From: Streptomyces sp. NBC_00237
GTDB taxonomy: Bacteria > Actinomycetota > Actinomycetes > Streptomycetales > Streptomycetaceae
DNA: 64,000 nucleotides
Direction of reading: 5' to 3'
Assembly: GCF_026342435.1 (NCBI RefSeq)
Contig: NZ_JAPEMT010000001.1
Span: 1,978,501-2,042,500 of the forward strand
Made by a program: the position numbers and the translations under genes. The notes under the pieces were generated by a model that was not told the origin of the DNA, did not search any database, and worked only from the letters and a program-made list of their open reading frames with translations. Of the stretch, positions 46,222-54,778 are shown piece after piece; position 1 is the stretch's first letter; the number at the start of each line of letters is the position of its first letter.

Positions 46222-47267
46222 TGAACGACACCCTCTCCCTCCCGGATGTTCTGCGTGCCGCCCTCGCGGGGGTGCTCGACGGGCTGCCGCCCAAGCAGGC
46301 GACCCAGGCCGTCGACCGGCTGATCTCCAACTACCGGGGGACCACCCCGACCGACGCCCCCGTGCTGCGGGACCGCTCCGACGTCGCCGCGTACGCCGCG
46401 TACCGGATGCCCGCCACCTTCGAGGCCGTACGGTCCGCGCTCGGCGCGCTGCGGGAGGCCGCGCCGGGATGGGCGCCGGGCACGCACGTGGATGTGGGGG
46501 GCGGGACGGGGGCTGCCAGCTGGGCGGTCAGCGAGGCGTGGGGGGAGCAGCGGAGCACCGTCGTGGACTGGGCGGAGCCCGCGCTGGCGCTGGGGCGGGA
46601 GCTGGCGGAGGCGTCCGGGGTGGCCGCGCTGAAGGGCGTGGTGTGGCAGCGCTCTCGTATCGGAGCGGCGCTCACGATCGAGAGCAGTGATCTCGTCACG
46701 GTCTCGTACGTGCTGAAGGAGCTGACGGAGGCGGACCGGGACGTCCTGGTCGACCAGGTGGCTCGGGCCGCGCGGGGGGCCGTCGTCCTCGTCGAGCCCG
46801 GCACCCCGGACGGGTACCGGCGCATCCTCGCGGCGCGGGAGCGGCTGATCGGGGCCGGGCTGCGGATCGCCGCCCCGTGCCCCGACAGCGGTGCCTGCCC
46901 GATCGGGGCCGACTCCACGAACTGGTGCCACTTCTCGGCACGCGTCAGCCGCTCCTCGCTGCACCGGAAGGTGAAGGGGGGCTCGCTGGCGTACGAGGAC
47001 GAGAAGTTCGCGTACGTGGTGGCGGTGCGGCCGGACGTGGTGGACGCGGTGCCGGTCGAGGCGCGGATCGTACGGAAGCCGCAGCTCCGCAAGGGGCTCG
47101 TGATGCTGGAGCTGTGCCGGGGGGACGAAAGTGCGGGCGAGGGCGGGCCGCTCGTGCTGGCCGGGGAGAACGTGTCGAAGAAGCGGCACGGGGAGCTGTA
47201 CCGGGCGGCGCGGGACGCCGACTGGGGCGACGCGTGGCCGCCCCCGTCGGGCTCCGGACAGCGTTAG
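46221..47267 (+). CDS. Rsm22-family methyltransferase-like protein
   Basis: 348 residues. APGTHVDVGGGTGAASWAVS is the SAM motif (about 90-109), VTVSYVLKELTEADRDVLV and VVLVEPGTPDGYRRILAARE follow. The cysteine cluster CPDSGACPIGADSTNWCHF, plus a later cysteine (LCRGDE), matches the metal-binding set of Rsm22/METTL17 proteins, which bind an Fe-S cluster and aid small ribosomal subunit assembly. The role in bacteria is not established. It ends in a 4-bp overlap with the convergent dimethylargininase gene. Confidence 0.85.
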   Translation: MNDTLSLPDVLRAALAGVLDGLPPKQATQAVDRLISNYRGTTPTDAPVLRDRSDVAAYAAYRMPATFEAVRSALGALREAAPGWAPGTHVDVGGGTGAASWAVSEAWGEQRSTVVDWAEPALALGRELAEASGVAALKGVVWQRSRIGAALTIESSDLVTVSYVLKELTEADRDVLVDQVARAARGAVVLVEPGTPDGYRRILAARERLIGAGLRIAAPCPDSGACPIGADSTNWCHFSARVSRSSLHRKVKGGSLAYEDEKFAYVVAVRPDVVDAVPVEARIVRKPQLRKGLVMLELCRGDESAGEGGPLVLAGENVSKKRHGELYRAARDADWGDAWPPPSGSGQR

Positions 47268-48088
47268 GGCCTGAGTTCCTGGGTGCAGCACTTCACGCTG
47301 CCGCCGCCCTTGAGGAGTTCGCCGAGGTCCATGCCCAGGGGCTCGAAGCCGCGCGAGCGGAGCGGCTCGAACAGGCCCTGCGCGGCTTGCGGGAGGAGGA
47401 CGTGGCGGCCGTCGCTCACGGCGTTGAGGCCGAGGGCCGCGGCGTCGGGTTCTTCCGCGATCAGCGCGTCGGGGAACAGCCGGGCCAGGACGGCCCGGCT
47501 GCCGGGGGAGAAGGCACCGGGGTAGTACATGACCTCGTCGGTGCGGTCGTCGAGGACGGCGAGTGCCGTGTCGAGGTGGTAGTAGCGGGGGTCGACCAGG
47601 TCCAGGCCGACGACCGGGCGGCCGAAGAACTCCTGCGCCTCGTCGTGGGCGGCGGAGGTGGAACGGAAGCCGCGCCCCGCGAGGATCCAGGACGACGTGA
47701 CGGCGAAGTCGCCCTCGCCCTCGTTGACGTGGTCGGGGGTGTGGATCTCCGGGAAACCGTGGGCCTGGAACCACTCGCGGTGGGCCTCGGCTTCGAGGGA
47801 GCGTTCGGCGTAGGCGAAGCGGGCACCGAGGACGCGGCCGTCGACCACGGTCGCGCCGTTGGCGGCGAAGACCATGTCGGGGAGGCCGGGGTGCGGGGTG
47901 AGGAGCTCCACGGTGTGGCCGAGGGAGAGGTAGCGGTCGCGGAGGTCCTCCCACTGGGCGAGGGCCAGGGGGAGTTCGACGGGCTTGGCGGGGTCCATCC
48001 AGGGGTTGATGGAGTACGTGACCCTGAAGTGCTCCGGGGGGCACATCAGGTAGCGGCGGGGCGCTGCGTCACGGGTGCGTGGGGTCAA
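47264..48088 (-). CDS. Dimethylarginine dimethylaminohydrolase (amidinotransferase fold)
   Basis: 274 residues from TTG 48088, chosen because AAGGAG stands six bases upstream. MCPPEHFRVTYSINPWMDP begins the family; PDMVFAANGATVVDG, NEGEGDFAVTSSWILAGRGF and RYYHLDTALAVLDD (catalytic His) follow, and GGGSVKCCTQELRP supplies the catalytic cysteine near the C-terminus. It would split dimethylarginine to citrulline and dimethylamine, or act on a related guanidino compound. Usually paired with ornithine aminotransferase, which is not in this window. Confidence 0.87.
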   Translation of the reverse strand: MTPRTRDAAPRRYLMCPPEHFRVTYSINPWMDPAKPVELPLALAQWEDLRDRYLSLGHTVELLTPHPGLPDMVFAANGATVVDGRVLGARFAYAERSLEAEAHREWFQAHGFPEIHTPDHVNEGEGDFAVTSSWILAGRGFRSTSAAHDEAQEFFGRPVVGLDLVDPRYYHLDTALAVLDDRTDEVMYYPGAFSPGSRAVLARLFPDALIAEEPDAAALGLNAVSDGRHVLLPQAAQGLFEPLRSRGFEPLGMDLGELLKGGGSVKCCTQELRP

Positions 48089-48499
48089 TGAGGGCTCCTT
48101 ACGGAGGAGTGGTGGTGTCCTGGTGCCCATGGTGGGGGCTGGTGGGTCCCTTCCGCTGTGCACCGAAAGGGTGGTTCACGGGGGGTGGGGTGGGGGCATT
48201 GCTCCCGGGGCGTCGGTGGGGTGGGGTTCTGTGTGCGGGTGGGGCGGTGGCCGGGGTTCAGGCCGCCTTCGGCGGAGATCTCCCCTCTCCGCCCCTTCCC
48301 GCCGTGCTGGAATTGCGGCTGCCGCCGCGTGGCGCTGGCTTGGGTTTGCTGCTGGCTGCGGTTCAGGCCGCCTTCGGCGGAGATCTCCCCCATCCGCCCC
48401 TTCCCTAAAGCGCTGGCCGCGCGGCTGTCTTGTTTATGTGCGGGTGGGGCGTGGCTGGTCGCGCAGTTCCCCGCGCCCCTCAGCGACCCCGGTGGTGTA
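48089..48499. repeat. Repeat-rich gap with duplicated GCCTTCGGCGGAGATCTCCC module
   Basis: The unit CAGGCCGCCTTCGGCGGAGA followed by CCGCCCCTTCCC occurs at 48259-48300 and again at 48365-48406. GGTCGCGCAGTTCCCCGCGC lies at 48458-48477. These are the same modules as elsewhere in the window. No gene is supported in this stretch. Confidence 0.75.
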
Positions 48500-48519
48500 G
48501 AGACGGTTCGTATCGTCTC
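48500..48519. promoter_or_regulatory. Probable TetR operator
   Basis: GAGACG-N8-CGTCTC inverted repeat 21 bases before the TetR start; position fits autoregulation. Confidence 0.5.
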
Positions 48520-48540
48520 GTGGGGCGGTAGGTTGGGGGG

Positions 48541-49155
48541 ATGGCAGACATCAAGAGTCCCGATTCCTCGCGGCGCAGTGAGCGGTCACGGCGGGCGATC
48601 TTCGACGCGGCCCTCGGGCTCGTCGGCGAGGCCGGGTACCAGAAGACCACCATCGAAGGCATCGCCGCCCGCGCCGGGGTCGGCAAACAGACCATCTACC
48701 GGTGGTGGCCCTCCAAGGCCGCCGTCCTCCTCGACGCCTACGCGGACCTCGCCGACCAGGCCGCCGAGGCCGTCGGCGAGGTCGGGGCCGCCCTTCCCGA
48801 CTCCGGCGACCTCGCGGCCGACCTCCGCTTCGTCCTGCGCGCGACCGTGGACGAACTCGTCGACCCCACGTACGACATCCCCACCCGCGCCCTCACCGCG
48901 GAGGGGGTGGTGGACGCCGCGTTGTGCGCCCAGTACGTGGAGAGGTTGTTGAGGCCCTCGTTGCAGCTGTACGTCGACCGGCTGGCGGCCTCCCGCGAAC
49001 GCGGGGACGTGCGGGCCGACCTGGACCTGGAGACGGCCGTGGAGATGTTCACCGGCCCGCTGTCGAGCCGCTGGCTCCTGCGCACCGGACCCCTCACCCA
49101 CGCGTACGCCGACCGCCTCGTCGACTACGCCCTGAACGGACTCGCACCCCGCTGA
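48541..49155 (+). CDS. TetR/AcrR-family transcriptional regulator
   Basis: 204 residues. Helix-turn-helix: SRRAIFDAALGLVGEAGYQK, TTIEGIAARAGVGKQTIYRW and WPSKAAVLLDAYADL. The C-terminal ligand and dimerisation part (about 75-204) resembles the TetR_C_16/11 types. GTTGGGGGG precedes ATG. An inverted repeat upstream suggests autoregulation; the neighbouring primase-like gene runs the same way but 185 bp off, so the target is unclear. Confidence 0.9.
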   Translation: MADIKSPDSSRRSERSRRAIFDAALGLVGEAGYQKTTIEGIAARAGVGKQTIYRWWPSKAAVLLDAYADLADQAAEAVGEVGAALPDSGDLAADLRFVLRATVDELVDPTYDIPTRALTAEGVVDAALCAQYVERLLRPSLQLYVDRLAASRERGDVRADLDLETAVEMFTGPLSSRWLLRTGPLTHAYADRLVDYALNGLAPR

Positions 49156-49185
49156 GGCACTGCCGTGAAGCACCCTGAATCCCCG

Positions 49186-49226
49186 CCGAAGACCCGCCGA
49201 AGACCCGCCGAAGCCCCGCCGGAACC
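49186..49226. repeat. Short CCCGCCGAAGA tandem repeats
   Basis: Three to four 11-bp units (CCCGCCGAAGA, last ones degenerate) sit in the gap after the TetR gene. Confidence 0.6.
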
Positions 49227-49340
49227 CGACGGAGCACCCGTCCCGGCGACCCCGGATACGGACACCGGCCACCGGGGGCGCAGGATGGTGCGAGCATGGT
49301 GGGGTCCCCAGAGGGCCGAGGTGTGAGGGTGAGGAGCCAG

Positions 49341-50153
49341 ATGGGCGCGGAGTTCGGCCGCAACAGCGGTGCGGGAACGGGAGCCGGAGCGGGTCCGGGC
49401 GCGAAACCGGGTGCGCGCATCGCCCAGTGGCTGCGCCGCCGCGCCCAGGGCAGGTCGGCCGGGGCTCCGGACGCCGCCACCGGGCGCCTCGCCCTGTTGC
49501 GCGGTGCCGCGGGGGCGGGACTGCCGCTCGCCCCGGCCGCGTATCCGAACGGGTACCGGTGTTCCTGTGAGCGCGTCGGCTGTCCGACGCCCGCCCGGCA
49601 CCCGGTGTCCTTCGCCTGGCAGACCCAGTCGACCACCGACCGCGCCCAGGTCGAGCGCTGGGCCACCGCCGACCCGCAGGCCAACTTCATCACCGCGACC
49701 GGCATGGTCCACGACGTGCTCGACGTGCCGCTGGACGCGGGCGTCGAGGCGCTGGAGCGGCTGATCGACGCCGGTATCGAGGTCGGCCCGGTCGCCGTGT
49801 TCGGGGAGGGCGGCAGCGACGCCGACGCCCGCATGCTGTTCTTCACCGCGACCCGGGGCACCCCCGAGGACGAGGACGAGTGGTGGCCGTGCGAGCTGGA
49901 CTGCCACCCCGAGACCATGGACGAGCACCCGGGGCTGCGCTGGCACTGCCGTGGCAGCTACGTCCTCGTACCGCCCGCGAGGCTGCCCGGTGGGCTCGAC
50001 GTGCACTGGGTGCGCGGACTTGAGTACGGGCTGCCCGACCCGCTGACCCTCCTGGAGACCCTCACCGACGCCTGCGCCCGGTACGCGGCCGCCGCCGGGG
50101 AAGCGGGCGCGGACACCGACCCGCACGCGGTGGCCTGGCCGATCGGGCGCTGA
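49341..50153 (+). CDS. Bifunctional DNA primase/polymerase (Prim-Pol) N-terminal domain protein
   Basis: 270 residues from ATG 49341 with GAGGAG six bases upstream. After a Gly/Ala-rich head, residues about 50-250 follow the Prim-Pol pattern: GLPLAPAAYPNGYRCSCERV, then CPTPARHPVSFAWQTQSTTD, DPQANFITATGMVHDVLDVP, and GLRWHCRGSYVLVPPARLPG. The usual acidic pair (DLD-like) reads DVP, so the second metal-binding aspartate is replaced and catalysis is doubtful. No helicase domain is attached. Such chromosomal copies are common in Streptomyces, of unknown role. Confidence 0.75.
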   Translation: MGAEFGRNSGAGTGAGAGPGAKPGARIAQWLRRRAQGRSAGAPDAATGRLALLRGAAGAGLPLAPAAYPNGYRCSCERVGCPTPARHPVSFAWQTQSTTDRAQVERWATADPQANFITATGMVHDVLDVPLDAGVEALERLIDAGIEVGPVAVFGEGGSDADARMLFFTATRGTPEDEDEWWPCELDCHPETMDEHPGLRWHCRGSYVLVPPARLPGGLDVHWVRGLEYGLPDPLTLLETLTDACARYAAAAGEAGADTDPHAVAWPIGR

Positions 50154-50224
50154 CCGGCAGCACGCGGGGGTTCTGCGATCAGCACGCGGGGGTTCCGCGA
50201 TCCCGGGGGCCACGACCCGGGGGG

Positions 50225-51232
50225 TTACGACCCCGTCGCCGCCACCAGCCCCTGCACCCGCGACTCCAGCCGCACCGTCCCCGCGCCCTTCTTCGGCACG
50301 AGGGCCGCCTGGCTGGAGACCCGCTCCTTCATCAGGGTGGTCTTCGGGGTGCCCGTCATCAGCGCCCGTACGTCCGCGTTGAGGTCGAGCAGCGGCACGC
50401 CCCGCGCGGCCGTCTGCTTCTCGAAGTGACGGGACGCGAAGAAGACGAACGCCCCGCCGTCCTTCGTCGCCAGCCCCACCGGGGCGTACGCGCCCGTGTT
50501 CAGTTCCTGGTCGAGGTACTGCATCGACCGGCCGACCCGCTTCGAGGCCCGCGTCCGCGAGGCCAGCCACAGCGTCGTGTCCCGGCCGGGTGCGAAGACC
50601 GCGGGCTTCCCCCGGTTCTGGAGGTACGCGGCGTAGTCGGCGCTCAGTTCCTCCGGGGGCACCGCGAGGGACGGATCGCCCGGGGCGACGGCCTGCGCGT
50701 GGCCCTCCCCGTCCAGAGCGAACGCGGGGAGCTCGTCGGGGCGCAGCGTCAACAGGTGGGACGCTTCCCAGAGTTGGTCCGCGCCGCCGCGCACGAACAC
50801 CAGCAGCCAGCGGGAGTCGGCGCTGCCGTCCCCGCCGTCGGTGTCGCGGTTGCTGTCGGCGTCCACCGCGAACCAGCGCGGCCAGCCCGCCTTCTTCGGG
50901 ATCAGGAAGCGGGAGTCGTGGAGCTCCAGCGGGCGGTGGCCGGGGTTGCCGCCGGGGCTCTGCGTGCGGCGGGCCTTCAGCCCGGCCTGGTTGATCGCGC
51001 CGAGCGCGCCCGTGACCCGGCCCGCCGCGAGAGCCGGGTCGTACGCCTTGTCCGCCTTGTTGTAGGCGTCCGTGAAGTCCCGCAGAGCGCGGGCGGCTTC
51101 AGCCTTCGTCGCCGTCGGTACGATCTCCAGCTCGCCGTGCACCGTCACGCACCCGCTCGCCGTCAGCGCCAGGACCGTCGCCGCCGCGAGAGCCGCCGCC
51201 GACCGCCGAACTCTGCGCGTGCGCGTTCCCAT
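50225..51232 (-). CDS. Lipoprotein of unknown function
   Basis: 335 residues. SAAALAAATVLALTASGC ends in the lipobox TASGC (Cys28). The mature protein contains RDFTDAYNKADKAYDPALAA, RWFAVDADSNRDTD and SRWLLVFVRGGADQLWEASH; I do not know the family. AGGGA lies eight bases before ATG 51232. The first 134 bp overlap the 3' end of efeU in another frame, so it is probably the last gene of the efeOBU operon. A role in iron uptake is only positional. Confidence 0.75.
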   Translation of the reverse strand: MGTRTRRVRRSAAALAAATVLALTASGCVTVHGELEIVPTATKAEAARALRDFTDAYNKADKAYDPALAAGRVTGALGAINQAGLKARRTQSPGGNPGHRPLELHDSRFLIPKKAGWPRWFAVDADSNRDTDGGDGSADSRWLLVFVRGGADQLWEASHLLTLRPDELPAFALDGEGHAQAVAPGDPSLAVPPEELSADYAAYLQNRGKPAVFAPGRDTTLWLASRTRASKRVGRSMQYLDQELNTGAYAPVGLATKDGGAFVFFASRHFEKQTAARGVPLLDLNADVRALMTGTPKTTLMKERVSSQAALVPKKGAGTVRLESRVQGLVAATGS

Positions 51233-52070
51233 GAGCAGTCCCTGTCGTCCCGGCCGTCACCGACGACCGGAACCCTACCGGGGCGAAGAAGAGCACGAGC
51301 ATCGGGACCAGATACAGCGCCCACACCGTGACCTGGAGGACGGTCGGGTCGGGCTGGAAGTTGAGGACGCCCTTGAGGAGGGTTCCGTACCAACTGTCCG
51401 GCGGGATCTGCTCGCTGACGTCGAACGCCTTGTCCGACAGACCGCCGAGGAAGCGGGCCTCCTGGAGGTCGTGCACGCCGTACGCGAGCACGCCCGCCGC
51501 GACGACCAGCAGCATCGCGCCGGTCCAGGTGAAGAACTTCGCCAGGTTGATGCGCACCGCGCCCTTGTAGAACAGCCAGCCCAGCACCACCGCCGTCGCC
51601 AGGCCCAGCGTCACGCCGATCACCGGGCCGTTGGTGCCGTCGCCCAGTGCCCGTACCGACGACCACACGAACAGCGCGGTCTCCAGACCCTCGCGGCCCA
51701 CCGCCAGAAAAGCGGTCGCCACCAGCGCGAACGTGCCCATCTGGAGGGCCGCGTCCAGCTTGCCGGTCAGCTCGGCCTTCAGGTGCCGGGCGGTGCGCCG
51801 CATCCAGAACACCATCCACGACACCAGGCCCACCGCGACGATCGACAGCGAACCGCCGAGCGCCTCCTTCGTCTCGAAGGTCAGATCCCGCGACCCGTAG
51901 GTGAGCGCCGCGCCGAAGCCCAGCGCGAGCAGCACCGCCACCCCGATGCCGATCCACACGGGTTTCAGGGCGTCCCTGCGGTCGGTCTTGACCAGGTACG
52001 CGACCAGGATGCAGACGATCAGGCTGGCTTCGAGGCCCTCACGCAGGCCGGTCAGGTAGTTCGCGAACAC
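51099..52070 (-). CDS. efeU: Iron permease EfeU (FTR1 family)
   Basis: 323 residues, seven hydrophobic segments. Both iron-binding REXXE motifs are present: TGLREGLEASLIVCILVAYL (first segment) and LAVGREGLETALFVWSS (fourth). The usual protein ends shortly after LYLVPMLVLFFAP; here about 50 hydrophilic residues rich in Gly, Asp and Arg follow, read from the DNA that encodes the lipoprotein signal peptide in another frame. Loss of the original stop is likely. It is 22 bp downstream of efeB and transports ferric iron after EfeB-linked oxidation. Confidence 0.92.
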   Translation of the reverse strand: MFANYLTGLREGLEASLIVCILVAYLVKTDRRDALKPVWIGIGVAVLLALGFGAALTYGSRDLTFETKEALGGSLSIVAVGLVSWMVFWMRRTARHLKAELTGKLDAALQMGTFALVATAFLAVGREGLETALFVWSSVRALGDGTNGPVIGVTLGLATAVVLGWLFYKGAVRINLAKFFTWTGAMLLVVAAGVLAYGVHDLQEARFLGGLSDKAFDVSEQIPPDSWYGTLLKGVLNFQPDPTVLQVTVWALYLVPMLVLFFAPVGFRSSVTAGTTGTAHGNAHAQSSAVGGGSRGGDGPGADGERVRDGARRAGDRTDGDEG

Positions 52071-52092
52071 GCCGGTTCCCGTCCTTTCAGGG

Positions 52093-53349
52093 TTACGAGA
52101 ACAGCGCCCGGCCCCACCAGTCGTCCGCGTCGCGGACGCCCGGCGGGACGGCGAAGTGCGCCGAACCCACGTGCTGGATGTATTCGTTGAGCGCGTCGGA
52201 GCGCCCCAGACTGCGTTGTACGGGGATGAACGCGTCGCGGGCGTCGCGCTGGTAGGCCAGGAAGAACAGCCCGGCTTCGAGCCGCCCCAGCCCGTCCGTG
52301 CCGTCGGTGAACGAGTAGCCCCGGCGCAGCATCCTGGCGCCGGAGTTGGAGTCCGGGTGGGCGAGCCGCACGTGCGAGGTCGGCAGCATCGCCTTCAGCA
52401 GCGGCTCGTCGTGCTCCTTGGACTTGCCGACCGCCGCACCCTCGCCCTTGTCCCGGCCGAAGATGTCCTCCTGCTCGGTCAGCGAGGTGCGGTCCCAGGT
52501 CTCGATGTTCATCCGGATGCGGCGTGCGACGAGGTAGGAGCCGCCCGCCATCCACGCGGCCCCGTCCTTCTCCGACGCCCACACGTGCTTGTCGAGCGTG
52601 GCGGTGTCGGTCCCGCTGATGTTGCGGGTGCCGTCCTTGAAGCCGAAGAGGTTGCGGGGGGTCTGCGCGTCCGGCGTCGTCGAGGACGTCTTGCCGAAGC
52701 CCAGCTGCGACCAGCGCACGGCGACCTTCCCGAAGCCGATGCGGGCGAGGTTGCGGATGGCGTGCACGGCGACCTGCGGGTCGTCGGAGCACGCCTGGAC
52801 GCACAGGTCGCCGCCGCTGCGCGCCGGATCGAGGTTGTCGCCGGGGAACTTGGGCAGGTCGACGAGGGCCGCCGGGCGCTTGCCCTTCAGCCCGAAGCGG
52901 CCGTCGAAGAGGGAGGGGCCGAAGCCGATCGTGAGCGTGAGGCGGGACGGCTTGAGGCCGAGCGCCTCACCCGTGTCGTCCGGCGGTGCCTCCGGCTGGC
53001 CGCCGTACGCACCGTCGCCGACCGCGTGCCCGGCGGTCAGCCGGGCGGCGGCCGCCGTCCAGTCCTTCAGCAGCTGGACCAGCTCCGCCCGGTCCTTCGT
53101 CGTCACGTCGAACGCGGCGAAGTGCAGCCGGTCGGGGACCGCCGTCGCGATCCCGGCCTGGTGCGGGCCGTGGAAGGGGACGGCCGCACCGCCGGACGCG
53201 GCGGGCTGCGCCGGGTCGTCGTCCTCGCCGCCGCCCAGCGCGACGGCCGCTCCGCCCGCCGCGACGGCACCGAGCGCGAGCCCTGCCCCGCCCCAGCCGA
53301 TCACCGAACGGCGGGAGGGGGAAGGGGAGTTGGCTTCTTCGTCAGGCAT
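52093..53349 (-). CDS. efeB: Deferrochelatase/peroxidase EfeB (DyP type, Tat-exported)
   Basis: 418 residues from ATG 53349 (GGAGG upstream). The Tat signal is SPSRRSVIGWGGAGLALGAV. The dye-decolourising peroxidase hallmark GXXDG appears in FGFKDGTRNISGTD; the distal region holds RRIRMNIETWDRTSL and the haem-histidine region EHDEPLLKAMLPTSHVRLAH. It oxidises ferrous iron, or takes iron from haem, for EfeU. It lies between efeO and efeU in the operon driven by the iron box at 54606. Confidence 0.93.
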   Translation of the reverse strand: MPDEEANSPSPSRRSVIGWGGAGLALGAVAAGGAAVALGGGEDDDPAQPAASGGAAVPFHGPHQAGIATAVPDRLHFAAFDVTTKDRAELVQLLKDWTAAAARLTAGHAVGDGAYGGQPEAPPDDTGEALGLKPSRLTLTIGFGPSLFDGRFGLKGKRPAALVDLPKFPGDNLDPARSGGDLCVQACSDDPQVAVHAIRNLARIGFGKVAVRWSQLGFGKTSSTTPDAQTPRNLFGFKDGTRNISGTDTATLDKHVWASEKDGAAWMAGGSYLVARRIRMNIETWDRTSLTEQEDIFGRDKGEGAAVGKSKEHDEPLLKAMLPTSHVRLAHPDSNSGARMLRRGYSFTDGTDGLGRLEAGLFFLAYQRDARDAFIPVQRSLGRSDALNEYIQHVGSAHFAVPPGVRDADDWWGRALFS

Positions 53350-53413
53350 GGGGCTGCCCTCCTTCTGCGTACTGCTCCGGGACTGCTGCATACTGCTCCG
53401 GGACTGCTGCGTG

Positions 53414-54562
53414 CTACTTCGTGACCGCTGCGGCGAGCTTCGACAGCGGCTCCGCGAGTGCGTTCACACCGTCCGAGAGCTCCTTGCGGTCGGCGTCGGA
53501 GACCTTGTCGTACGAGGTGAAGTCGTACGAGGACGTGTCGGGGCGGTGCTTGTCGAGCAGCTTGTTCAGCGCGGCGAACTGCCTGTCCAGGGTCACCGTC
53601 AGCTTCGGGTCGCTCTTCGAGGTGACCGGCTTGAGGAGCGTGTACGCCTTCTCCGCGCCCTCGACGTTCGCCTTGAAGTCGACGAGGTCGGTGTGGCTGT
53701 AGCGCTCCTCCTCACCGGTGACCTTGCCGGTGGCGACCTCGTCGAGGAGCTCCTTGGCGCCGTTGGCCATGGAGGAGGGGGTGATCTCGGCGGTGCCGAC
53801 CTTGTTGACCCAGGTCTTCAGGTCCTTCATCAGGGTGTCGGCGAGCGTCTTCTCCTCGGCCCCGATCTTCTTGTCCTCCCACAGCGCCTTCTCCAGGCGG
53901 TGCCAGCCGGTCCACGGCTTGCCGGACTCCTCGACGCCGTCGGCGCGCAGGTCGACCATCGGGTCGATGTCGCCGAACGACTCGGCGACCGGCTCCGTGC
54001 GCTCCCAGCCGATGCGCGAGGGCGCGTACGCCTTCTTCGCGGCCTCAAGGTCGCCCGCCTTCACCGCGTCCGCGAACGTCTGCGCCTTCGGCAGGGTCTG
54101 CTCCGCCTGCTCGCGCACGTAGGTGCGGTACGCGGCGACCGCCGCGTCCTTCTCCGGGCTGCGCCTGGCGGCAGCGCCGCCGCCGGTCACGGTGACCTTC
54201 TGCCGGATGCCGTCGCCCTTCATGCCGGGCTTGCAGGCGATCTCGTACGAACCGGCCTTGATCTCGGCGGTGAGGTCGGCCTTGGTGCCGGGGCCGATGT
54301 TCTCGCGCTCGGTGACGATGCGGTCGTCGGGGAAGAGGATGTACACCTCGGTGACCTTGGAGCCCTTGTTCTCCACGGCCAGCTCGACCTTCCCGGCGGG
54401 GAACTCCTTCTTCGACACCTCGCAGGAGTCGTCCGTGGCGACGACCTGGATCGCGCCGCTGCCGCTGCCCTGGGTGCTGCTCTTCTCGGCGCAACCGGTC
54501 ACGGCGGCGATCACGGTCGCGGCGGCGGCCGCGGAGAGGGCGGAGAGACGAAGGGGACGCAT
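53414..54562 (-). CDS. efeO: Iron-uptake protein EfeO (cupredoxin plus M75)
   Basis: 382 residues from ATG 54562. Lipoprotein signal SALSAAAAATVIAAVTGC, with lipobox VTGC. The cupredoxin-like domain (about 38-125) includes FPAGKVELAVENKGSKVTEV and SYEIACKPGMKGDGI. The imelysin-like M75 domain carries HXXE in WTGWHRLEKALWEDKK. Binds ferric or ferrous iron at the surface and passes it to EfeB/EfeU. First gene of the operon; an iron box lies 44 bp upstream. Confidence 0.93.
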   Translation of the reverse strand: MRPLRLSALSAAAAATVIAAVTGCAEKSSTQGSGSGAIQVVATDDSCEVSKKEFPAGKVELAVENKGSKVTEVYILFPDDRIVTERENIGPGTKADLTAEIKAGSYEIACKPGMKGDGIRQKVTVTGGGAAARRSPEKDAAVAAYRTYVREQAEQTLPKAQTFADAVKAGDLEAAKKAYAPSRIGWERTEPVAESFGDIDPMVDLRADGVEESGKPWTGWHRLEKALWEDKKIGAEEKTLADTLMKDLKTWVNKVGTAEITPSSMANGAKELLDEVATGKVTGEEERYSHTDLVDFKANVEGAEKAYTLLKPVTSKSDPKLTVTLDRQFAALNKLLDKHRPDTSSYDFTSYDKVSDADRKELSDGVNALAEPLSKLAAAVTK

Positions 54563-54605
54563 AAGAGGACTCCACACGGGGTGAAAGAGCTACGAGGCCC
54601 ACAGG

Positions 54606-54624
54606 TCTGCTGAGGCTTACCTAA
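54606..54624 (-). promoter_or_regulatory. Iron box upstream of efeO
   Basis: The complement reads TTAGGTAAGCCTCAGCAGA. Its first 12 bases fit the DtxR/IdeR (DmdR) consensus TWAGGTWAGSCTWACCTWA; the right arm is weaker. A DmdR1-type repressor with Fe2+ would shut the efe operon. Confidence 0.75.
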
Positions 54625-54778
54625 GTTAAGCGCCCCTTACCTCGGACATAACCACCCGGGAGGTGATTCAGCTCTCACTCCCGCCCCAGGAGAACGAGGC
54701 GGTCACAGGTGCCCCATGGCCGCCCCGTCGCCGGGTCAAGAACGAGTCAAATTCCTTGGTGTGCCGCCCTCTTGGTGA

